From PALSA-1296 sp038210275 (GTDB lineage Bacteria; Bacteroidota; Ignavibacteria; Palsa-1295), in NCBI GenBank assembly GCA_038210275.1, contig JBBQWV010000009.1:1-64000 (forward strand): 64,000 nt of DNA, given 5' to 3'. Each line of letters starts with the position of its first letter. The first letter of the stretch is position 1. The notes beneath the pieces are model-generated. The model saw only the letters and a program-made list of their open reading frames with translations, had not been told where the DNA came from and searched no databases. Below are positions 1 to 6,645 of this stretch, piece after piece. The position numbers and the translations under genes are program-made.

Positions 1-205
1 AACTTATTCCTGAAAATCATGTAACACTTTCAGGTTACAGATTCCGTAACTTTGTAACAGGATAATTGAGCAAAGGGTATAGCAATTCCTCTACCATTAG
101 TTATATTATAAACGATACTGGAGTATATCCTCCCCCCCCCCATACTTCTTCCTTCGTTTCGAAGCAAATCCTTTCCGTTTTTTTACTAAATACAAAACAA
201 CCAAG

Positions 206-301
206 ATGAAAAAATATGTTACTACATTGCGAAAATAAGCTGCCTCGGCGGGAGCTTTTATCGCTGTTCTCTTTATCGCCGGCTTATCGTTCGGGCAATC
301 T
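206..301 (+). other. Signal-peptide segment of the downstream gene, interrupted by an in-frame TAA
   Basis: An ATG at 206 opens a ten-codon start (MKKYVTTLRK) that ends at TAA 236-238. The same frame then continues without another stop through a hydrophobic stretch (AGAFIAVLFIAGLSFGQS) directly into the large ORF that begins at TTG 302. A basic N-terminus followed by this core is a normal signal peptide, so the gene originally began at 206. There is no ATG, GTG or TTG between the stop and 302. A run of ten C lies at 132-141, about 65 bases before the ATG. Whether the stop is real, a consensus error or suppressed cannot be told from sequence. Confidence 0.75.
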
Positions 302-2308
302 TTGAGCGGATACACGATTACTAAGCCAGCCGCCAGCGAAGTCGTCACTGGTGGCACGCAAAATTATGTGATTCAGTGGACGGGACCCCTTGCTGCAGCC
401 ATAAAATCGGTGGAGTATTCGCTCGACAGCGGAAGCACATGGACGCTGATAGGCGTGGCGACTGCGGCGGCCAATTCTATTAATTGGAATGTTCCCGATA
501 CGACGTCAAAAAAATCGCAGATTCGCATTCGGGACGCAAACCTCGATACCGGCAAGAGCAGTATTTTTACTATTAAATCCAGAAAAGACCTGCAGACATA
601 TACGATAACGAGTCCAGCAGTGGGTGAAGTCATCGTCGGCGGCACACAAAATTATGTGATCAGATGGGTTGGCCCGACTATAGGTGCTCCAAAAGCAATT
701 GAGTATTCACTCGATAGCGGACTAACCTGGAAACCGGTCGGCGTTGCAGATGCAAGCGCTAATTCCTTCAACTGGACCCTTGTGCCTGATACTACGTCAA
801 AAAATGCGCAAATCCGTATCACGGATGTGAACGGAGTAACAGGAAAGAGCGGTATTTTCAGCATCAAATCCAGCAAGGATATGCAGAAATATACGATTAC
901 CAGCCCTGCAGCAGGCGAAACAATCATCGGCGGCACCCAAAATTACCTGATCCGTTGGACGGGACCCGCAGTGCCATCGGTAAAAACAATCGAGTATTCA
1001 TTGGATAGCGGCCTTACTTGGAAACCGGTCGGCGTTGCAACTACAGACGCGACTTCTTTTAACTGGAATGTGCCCGATACAACTGCAAAAAAATCGCAGA
1101 TCCGTATCACCGATGCAAATGGAATAACCGGCAAAAGCGGAATATTCAGTATTATAGCGAGTAAAGATACGAACAGATACATTGTTTTCAGCCCTGCTGC
1201 TGGCGAAACGATCGTCGGTGGTACGCAGAATTATCAGATCCGCTGGGTGGGTCCGATGGGTGCGGTAAAAACAGTCGATTATTCGCTCGATGGCGGTCAA
1301 ACATGGAAAGCGGTCGGCGTAGCGAACGTCAATGATAATTCTATTGCTTGGAATGTCCCGGATACAAATGCGCCAAACTCGCAGATCCGTGTCACGGACG
1401 TGAATCAAGTAACAGGAAAGAGCGGTATATTCTCGATCTTCGGCAGTAAATCGCCGGGTATTGTCGTGACGCGTCCAGTCGTAGGCGAAGTCATTATGGG
1501 TGGTACGCAAAACTACCAGATTACCTGGACCGGCAACGGTATTGCAACGCATAAAACATTCGAGTATTCGCTCGATGGCGGCCAGACTTGGAAAACGATC
1601 GGCACTATTGATGCCGATGTATTCAACTATAGCTGGAATGTCCCGGATACGAATTCGACAGGCGGTGCCGTCGTCCGTATTACGGACCAGAATGGGCTTT
1701 CGGGCAGAAGCGGCTTCTTTACGATTACCTCGACCCATTCGCCAGTTATTGTTGTGGTCCGTCCGGCTGAAAACGAAACGATTGCCGGCGGTACGAAGGA
1801 TTACCAAATTGTCTTCAGCGGAGAAGGAATTGCCCCACAAAAGACATTCGAGTATTCTAAAGATAATGGATCAAACTGGTCTATTATCGGTTTCGCAAAT
1901 TCCGACGCCACAACGTTCAATTGGTCGGATGTGCCCACTAAGGCTACGACGGAAGGGCGAATTCGTATCACCGATATTAACGGACACTCAGGCATGAGCG
2001 GCAGGTTCAATATCACTGGCTCCGGCGTCTATTCCGGCACAACAGCCAACGGATATTCCCTGACGAATTATCCGAATCCGGTAAACGGCGAAACGAAATT
2101 CTCTTTCGTTCTTCCGATTGCAGGTGATGTGAAGCTCACAATTAGTGACGGACTCGGACGCGAAGTTGCCGGTGTTATCTCGCAGCATTTCGATGCTGGA
2201 ACACATAATGCACCCTTTAATGCTTTGAAACTCTCAGCCGGGTTATATAACTACACTCTTCATGCAGGTGCTACCACACTTGTCGGAAGAATGATCGTTG
2301 TGAAGTAA
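302..2308 (+). CDS. Secreted six-repeat Ig-like protein with T9SS C-terminal domain (5' end disrupted)
   Basis: The protein consists of six tandem repeats of about 95-100 residues. Each starts with a 'TSPAAGEVIVGGTQNY-IRW' type strand, followed by an 'EYSLDSG-TW' motif and ending in 'RITD-NG-TGKSGIF'. This resembles the Kre9/KNH-like Ig fold family found in surface proteins. The last 80 or so residues (YPNPVNGE... to the terminal LVGRMIVVK) match the type A T9SS sorting domain, which directs export across the outer membrane and surface attachment. The open frame starts only at a TTG because the natural start at 206 is separated by a TAA. Without the signal peptide the product would stay in the cytoplasm, so this is either a recent pseudogene or a sequencing artefact. 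Adhesion or surface-layer function is only a guess. Confidence 0.8.
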   Translation: MSGYTITKPAASEVVTGGTQNYVIQWTGPLAAAIKSVEYSLDSGSTWTLIGVATAAANSINWNVPDTTSKKSQIRIRDANLDTGKSSIFTIKSRKDLQTYTITSPAVGEVIVGGTQNYVIRWVGPTIGAPKAIEYSLDSGLTWKPVGVADASANSFNWTLVPDTTSKNAQIRITDVNGVTGKSGIFSIKSSKDMQKYTITSPAAGETIIGGTQNYLIRWTGPAVPSVKTIEYSLDSGLTWKPVGVATTDATSFNWNVPDTTAKKSQIRITDANGITGKSGIFSIIASKDTNRYIVFSPAAGETIVGGTQNYQIRWVGPMGAVKTVDYSLDGGQTWKAVGVANVNDNSIAWNVPDTNAPNSQIRVTDVNQVTGKSGIFSIFGSKSPGIVVTRPVVGEVIMGGTQNYQITWTGNGIATHKTFEYSLDGGQTWKTIGTIDADVFNYSWNVPDTNSTGGAVVRITDQNGLSGRSGFFTITSTHSPVIVVVRPAENETIAGGTKDYQIVFSGEGIAPQKTFEYSKDNGSNWSIIGFANSDATTFNWSDVPTKATTEGRIRITDINGHSGMSGRFNITGSGVYSGTTANGYSLTNYPNPVNGETKFSFVLPIAGDVKLTISDGLGREVAGVISQHFDAGTHNAPFNALKLSAGLYNYTLHAGATTLVGRMIVVK

Positions 2309-2331
2309 CTCTCGTTTCGCATCCTTTTAAG

Positions 2332-2365
2332 ACGGCTTCGCAAAAAATTGCGAAGCCGTTTTTTT
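2332..2365 (+). terminator. Intrinsic terminator of the six-repeat gene
   Basis: A perfect 12-bp stem (ACGGCTTCGCAA / TTGCGAAGCCGT) with an AAAA loop is followed by six T, 24 bases after the stop codon. Confidence 0.9.
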
Positions 2366-2530
2366 ATGTAAAATGCAATTTGACTTTAAAGTTTTGACTT
2401 TTGCCTTATTTATTAAATTGTCAATGAACAGATCGCAGTGATATCCCTTCTGAGGATCACTCTCCGATCAAGAAAAACTGGATGCGAATTTGTTTAGTAG
2501 TTGGTAGTTTAGTAGTTAGTAAAAAAAAGT

Positions 2531-2570
2531 GTCATTGCGAGGAGTCCGCCTGCGGACGACGTGGCAATCT
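2531..2570 (+). repeat. CATTGCGAGGA dispersed repeat, single arm
   Basis: It reads GTCATTGCGAGGAGTCCG followed by an imperfect hairpin and GTGGCAATCT, the same arm as in the complete inverted elements at 25436, 30260 and 31206. No clear second arm follows. Confidence 0.8.
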
Positions 2571-2829
2571 CAAATAGTTATCGTAGTTATAAATCTCAGA
2601 ATAAGAGATTAAGAGTGGTGGTTAGTCCACTCATAGCTCATAGCTCATAGCTACTCCCAATATCTCTCTTTTTATTTTTCCATTTATCGGCGAGGATTAC
2701 GCTCTAAGTGCCATCGAAGCAAAATATCAAAAGGAATAGAAGGCTGGATTGTGGGTTCTGTATATATTTTACGCAAAACATCGTAGGTTATTTCGCTATA
2801 AAATACATAATATCGAACTTTCGAATGCA

Positions 2830-2858
2830 AATATACGCACAAAAAGTGCTTTTGTCAA
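2830..2858 (-). promoter_or_regulatory. Sigma70-like promoter without a recognisable downstream gene
   Basis: On the minus strand TTGACA (2853-2858) is separated by exactly 17 bases from TATATT (2830-2835), extended as TATATTTG. It is preceded by GGGCACC, as in the plus-strand copy at 36683. It points toward the 3' end of the six-repeat gene and no minus-strand ORF follows, so it may drive an untranslated RNA or be a repeat relic. Confidence 0.6.
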
Positions 2859-3033
2859 GGTGCCCAAACCAAACTATTTTCAAAATCGGCGAAATTAGCC
2901 CGGAATCGCCAAAGATTTTTTTGTTAAAAATATTTTATTAATATAAAATATAAAATCTTAGCTTTTTGAGCACCTGTCTATGGGGTTAAGGATGAAGACG
3001 AAAGGTCGCAGATTCGAGCGGTGAAATGAAACT

Positions 3034-3055
3034 GAAAAAATAGAAAGAGCTTTCT
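3034..3055 (-). terminator. Possible terminator of the ABC transporter operon
   Basis: On the minus strand a short AGAAAG-CT-CTTTCT stem is followed by ATTTTTT, about 40 bases past the ATPase stop codon. The stem is only 6 bp, so efficiency is uncertain. Confidence 0.45.
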
Positions 3056-3096
3056 GCTAACGACTAGAGACTAACGGTTATTGACTTCCCCTCCCC

Positions 3097-4434
3097 TTAG
3101 TCCCTTTCTTCACCCGTATCAAGATAAATCACTTCATCTTTGGAATTATAGCCGATGAGTTCGGCATATCTTCCCCAGTCAATTATGGTATCAAGAACTT
3201 CTCCGGAATCTTCGTAGGGCATTCGTGATGTGTAGTCTTCGATCAACACTTCGCGCTGGACTTCTCCATTATTATTTGCAAGTGTTTCGAGCAGTAGTTG
3301 GAAGTTCTTGAGTTTGCGAATCTGCTTATTGAGCAATAATTTTTGCTCATTCACATCTGCTTCAACAAATTGCTTGCCGAGTGGAGTGATAACAACATTC
3401 TGCCCAGGAGTCTGGGCCAATTCCAAAAGTTCTGCAGCTTTAACGATCTGCAGTGTTTCGTGGAACGGGTGGCTGATATTTTCCGATAGCTCGCCGATAT
3501 CTATTGTCTGATATTCCGAAAGCATGTGCAAGAGTCCGATAACTTCTCCTATGTTGACGGTCGGAATAATTTCTGCACGTCCCGCAGTTTTTGCTTCTTC
3601 GACAAACGGCAAAACGGTATTAGTAATAAGCGAATATATTTTATTCGAAAGCTCTTGAAATTCCGGCGAACGCGGATTGCGCGGATAGGGAAGCGGATTC
3701 GCGAACTCTGCCTTAATTCTTCCCGGATGCGCATCGAGCACGATGATGCGGCTTGCCATCTGCACAGCTTCATCAATAAGATGCGTGACCATCATCACGG
3801 CTTTGAGAGTCGTATCATGCGAATGAAATAAATGCAGTACTTCATCGCGTAAATTTTCTGCAGTCAGCGCATCAAGTGCGCTGAATGGCTCATCCATGCA
3901 CAAGACTTTTGGTTCTACAACAAGTCCGCGTGCAATGCCAACGCGCTGCTTCATTCCGCCTGATAATTCTTTGGGGTATGCTTCTTCAAAACCTTCAAGA
4001 CCGACAGAATCAATAACTGCTTTTACTTTTTCTTTGATCTCTGCCTCCGGCATTTTCAATGCTTCCAATCCGAGCGCAACATTTTCTTCAACGGTCAGCC
4101 ACGGCAGAAGTGCGAATGATTGGAAGACGATAGATGTCAGCGGATTAAATCCTTTCATCGGTGTGCCTTCGACGAGTACACTGCCAAGTGAGGGCTTCAG
4201 CAAGCCCGTCATGATGCGGAGGATCGTGGACTTTCCGCAGCCCGATTGACCGAGCAAGCACAGAAATTCATGCTCGGCAACGGTGACGCTGATATGCTCC
4301 AGCACATGCAGCGACTTTCCACCCGGAGTAGCGAAGCTCATAGATACATCGCGAAGTTCGACAAGCTCTTTTCCGCTTGGCGTCACTTCTGTCGTATCAG
4401 ATGCGCTCATTGGCGTTGTAGATGTAAATGCCAT
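3097..4434 (-). CDS. ABC transporter ATP-binding protein, NitT/TauT-like, with AAA-associated C-terminal domain
   Basis: This is the cytoplasmic ATPase of an importer-type ABC system. Visible motifs are Walker A GQSGCGKST (62-70), signature LSGGMKQR (157-164), Walker B with DEPFSALD (181-188) and the H-loop histidine near 218. The ATPase part is closest to the SsuB/TauB/NrtD group. Residues from about 290 to 445 form an extra domain like the 'AAA-associated C-terminal' family, present only in a subset of these ATPases and possibly regulatory. It lies 9 bases after the duplicated permease and is clearly its partner. No substrate-binding protein is encoded nearby. The operon leader carries an M-box riboswitch, so annotation as a nitrate, sulfonate or taurine importer by homology is doubtful; a role in Mg2+ or linked ion homeostasis is inferred. 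Confidence 0.93.
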   Translation of the reverse strand: MAFTSTTPMSASDTTEVTPSGKELVELRDVSMSFATPGGKSLHVLEHISVTVAEHEFLCLLGQSGCGKSTILRIMTGLLKPSLGSVLVEGTPMKGFNPLTSIVFQSFALLPWLTVEENVALGLEALKMPEAEIKEKVKAVIDSVGLEGFEEAYPKELSGGMKQRVGIARGLVVEPKVLCMDEPFSALDALTAENLRDEVLHLFHSHDTTLKAVMMVTHLIDEAVQMASRIIVLDAHPGRIKAEFANPLPYPRNPRSPEFQELSNKIYSLITNTVLPFVEEAKTAGRAEIIPTVNIGEVIGLLHMLSEYQTIDIGELSENISHPFHETLQIVKAAELLELAQTPGQNVVITPLGKQFVEADVNEQKLLLNKQIRKLKNFQLLLETLANNNGEVQREVLIEDYTSRMPYEDSGEVLDTIIDWGRYAELIGYNSKDEVIYLDTGEERD

Positions 4435-4443
4435 GACTATATA

Positions 4444-6198
4444 CTATTTATTTAAAGCATAGCGGTCCTGCGCAAGTGCAAAGAGCCGCCGCCAGAAAAA
4501 TTTATTGATGCAAATTACGACGAAACATAACGCAAGCGTACTTGCGATCAGCATCGGAAAATTTTCTTTTTCGCTTGCGATGCTGATGATCGCGCCAATG
4601 CCGGTTGCCGTCAGATGCTCTTTGCCCGGCACGATATAATTTTCTGCAATAATGCTGGCGTTCCATGCGCCGCCTGCTGCAGTGATCGCTCCTGTGATGA
4701 TCGAAGGAAACAGCGCAGGCAAAATTAATTTGCGCCAGCGTAAACTGCGCGGAAGCGAATAACTCGTCGCAAGTTCTTGCAGATCGGTGGGGATCGAACT
4801 CGCTCCGGCGATCACGTTAAAAAGCATATACCATTGCGTACCTAAAAGCATCAGCAGAACTGCTCCGACATCGATAGAAATTCCGAACCGCGCCAATACA
4901 ATAAGCACGAGCGGAAAGATCATTGGCGCGGGAAATGATGCCATGAATTGGATCAGCGGTTGTAGCCTCCGCGTAAGATTTGCATTCATGCCGATGATCG
5001 CTCCGACAGGAATCGTCCATAATCCGGCAAGGGCGACAGCGATGGTCGTTCTAAGAAATGTTGCGAATGTCCCAATACCGATTGATGACCAATCACCCAG
5101 CGTGAGACCATGCATAAGCAATAACGCTGCATCAATAATTGCGTAGATAATACCAGCGCCTGCAAGCACAGCAATCACCCATCCAAAAATTTTCTTTAAT
5201 ACCGGATCTTTCGCGCCTCTGGGGCTGAGTAAACGCTGCGCGGAAAGTTTTTTCTCATCTAATTCTTTTGCAACATCTTTCGCTCGTTCTTTTTCTTTTC
5301 GAACAGAAAGTTTTTCGGAAATCCACCGAACCAGACGCGAATCTTCGAGAATATTTAAGACGAAAGAACTCTCAACCACTTCATCAGACGTTTCTTCCAT
5401 CCGAAATTTTTTGCTCCAGATCACTAAGGGTTTCCAGAGAAGTGTATTCAGCACGATGATCATTACCGCCATCGCAACGACTGCTGCGATCATTGCAGGC
5501 GTATTGCCTTTATCAATGGCAACGCTCATGTAGCTGCCGATCCCCGGCAAACGAAAATCACGATTGCCAAGCGTAAATGCTTCGCAGACAGTAAGGAAGA
5601 ACCAACCGCCTGCCATAGACATCATCGAATTCCAGACAAGAGGGATCGCGCTTGCAGGAAGTTCGAGCTTATAGAGAATTTCTTTTTTGCTGAGATAAAA
5701 ACTTTCCGAGGCATCGCGCATATCAGTCGGAATGCCTTTAAGTGCGCGATAGAATGCGTAGGTCATATTCCATACTTGCCCGGTAAAAATTGCAAGTACA
5801 CAGACGAGTTCTAAGCCGATATTATTATTTGGAAAGATCGCAATGAGCGCAATCGAAAATCCGGGAAGGAAACTAAGCACAGGAATACTTTGCAACACAT
5901 CAAGCAGCGGCATCATCACTTTCTCCGCACGCTCAGAATGCGCCATCACGTAGCCATAAGCAATCGTAAAAAGAAGAGAGATGAGATAGGCAACAAGTCC
6001 GCGTGTCATCGAAAACAGCGTATAGAGCGGCAGGTAGCGGAATTCCGTATGGATCTGAAATGTCGGTTGGACGTGTGCTCCCCATTGACGTGCGATCACC
6101 GCAAGCCAATAGATCAAACCGCCCAGCGCTGCGATGACGATAAAGTCAGCAATGCGGATCTTGCGCGGAAATTCTACTATGGAGCGAACGAAGCTCAA
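4444..6198 (-). CDS. ABC transporter permease with two fused permease domains (COG4986-like)
   Basis: The protein carries two BPD_transp_1 type domains in one chain, about residues 60-275 and 360-575, separated by a charged cytosolic linker rich in K and E (about 285-335). Each half has an EAA-like coupling loop ending in LP (about 162-182, and near ELATSYSLPRSLRWRKLILP in the second half). A duplicated permease can pair with a homodimeric ATPase. The start is TTG at 6198; an in-frame stop lies just upstream, so it cannot extend far. First gene of a two-gene operon, with the M-box riboswitch and terminator 100-330 bases upstream on the same strand. By family it would be called anion transport; by regulation it is predicted to be switched off by high Mg2+. 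The substrate is unknown. Confidence 0.92.
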   Translation of the reverse strand: MSFVRSIVEFPRKIRIADFIVIAALGGLIYWLAVIARQWGAHVQPTFQIHTEFRYLPLYTLFSMTRGLVAYLISLLFTIAYGYVMAHSERAEKVMMPLLDVLQSIPVLSFLPGFSIALIAIFPNNNIGLELVCVLAIFTGQVWNMTYAFYRALKGIPTDMRDASESFYLSKKEILYKLELPASAIPLVWNSMMSMAGGWFFLTVCEAFTLGNRDFRLPGIGSYMSVAIDKGNTPAMIAAVVAMAVMIIVLNTLLWKPLVIWSKKFRMEETSDEVVESSFVLNILEDSRLVRWISEKLSVRKEKERAKDVAKELDEKKLSAQRLLSPRGAKDPVLKKIFGWVIAVLAGAGIIYAIIDAALLLMHGLTLGDWSSIGIGTFATFLRTTIAVALAGLWTIPVGAIIGMNANLTRRLQPLIQFMASFPAPMIFPLVLIVLARFGISIDVGAVLLMLLGTQWYMLFNVIAGASSIPTDLQELATSYSLPRSLRWRKLILPALFPSIITGAITAAGGAWNASIIAENYIVPGKEHLTATGIGAIISIASEKENFPMLIASTLALCFVVICINKFFWRRLFALAQDRYALNK

Positions 6199-6297
6199 TG
6201 TGGGTAGTCGTTAGTCTTAGTTTTAGCTTGCCCGCCGAGGTGGGTCTTTAGCAGAATGCAATTGGTGAAACGCGTGTCGGGGAGAATTACGGATACG

Positions 6298-6319
6298 AAA
6301 AAGCCCCATGAACGGGGCT
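6298..6319 (-). terminator. Attenuator terminator between the M-box and the ABC operon
   Basis: On the minus strand AGCCCC-GTTCAT-GGGGCT is followed by TTTTT. It sits about 45 bases after the 3' strand of the riboswitch and 100 bases before the permease start. The GGGGC at the 3' edge of the aptamer (6366-6370) is complementary to GCCCC of the left arm, which gives a simple mutually exclusive antiterminator. This is the layout of a metal-OFF transcription attenuator. Confidence 0.85.
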
Positions 6320-6364
6320 ATGGAAAACACGGATTCCGCATGAGGGAATACGAGTTTTACTTTT

Positions 6365-6530
6365 TGCCCCTTTGTAAGAGTTTTAGCACTGAATAACTTA
6401 TTCTGATCCCATCAGAAAGCTGCGTTATGTTAAGCCTTAATCCGGCAAAACCTGTTCAACCCATTGGCCTCTCTCGAGATTTCCGGGCAGCAGCATATTT
6501 TCATTCAGTAGCCTCACCTAACAGGCGTTA
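6365..6530 (-). ncRNA. M-box (ykoK leader) Mg2+ riboswitch
   Basis: Read on the minus strand, the conserved M-box blocks occur in order: GTTAGGTGAGGCTACT (6522 down), GCTGCTGCCC, a GAGAGGCCAATGGGT segment, AACAG, a variable arm, and finally CAGTGCTAAAAC (near 6391-6380). These are the hallmark core sequences of the Mg2+-sensing ykoK leader upstream of mgtE and corA-type genes in other bacteria. A hairpin (about 6330-6363) and the terminator at 6298-6319 follow, then the ABC permease gene. In known M-boxes Mg2+ binding compacts the RNA and favours termination, so the operon should be induced by Mg2+ limitation. The boundaries are approximate to about ten bases. Confidence 0.93.
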
Positions 6531-6645
6531 CTATCATTGTGTACTACAATCCAACATTCTGCGAAGTTCCGCTTCGGTGATTATTAATAAATATATAATG
6601 TTCTTCACTCTGTAATTGTACACATTCCCCGAACATCAGATCTTT

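Larger units (their letters stand above)
2366..3033. other. Long intergenic region with repeats, no supportable gene
   Basis: This gap holds TTAGTAGTTAG-type short repeats (about 2492-2521), one half of a CATTGCGAGGA element (2531-2570), three tandem CTCATAG units (2630-2653), a minus-strand sigma70-like promoter (2830-2858), and a purine-rich block with GCACCTGT...TTAAGGATGAAG (about 2970-3010) that recurs near 36.9 and 43.0 kb. I see no gene with plausible composition. Confidence 0.7.

Noticed and set aside
998..1840. Long minus-strand open frame opposite the six-repeat protein gene
   Set aside because: It is a shadow of a repeated plus-strand gene: the repeats leave the opposite frame open. 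It has no start context or homology.
2708..2941. Plus-strand frame of 77 codons
   Set aside because: It crosses the minus-strand promoter and an AT-rich stretch and has no plausible composition or ribosome-binding site.
3097..6198. Naming the ABC operon as nitrate, sulfonate or taurine importer
   Set aside because: No binding protein or assimilation genes are nearby and the leader is an Mg2+ riboswitch. Family similarity alone is not enough.
6331..6364. Hairpin between the M-box and terminator as a second riboswitch
   Set aside because: It pairs AAAACTCGTATTCC with GGAATCCGTGTTTT imperfectly and has no known aptamer motif; it is more likely part of the expression platform.
6427..6615. Plus-strand frame of 62 codons in front of the beta-helix gene
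   Set aside because: It lies opposite the M-box aptamer; the RNA signature explains the conserved sequence.
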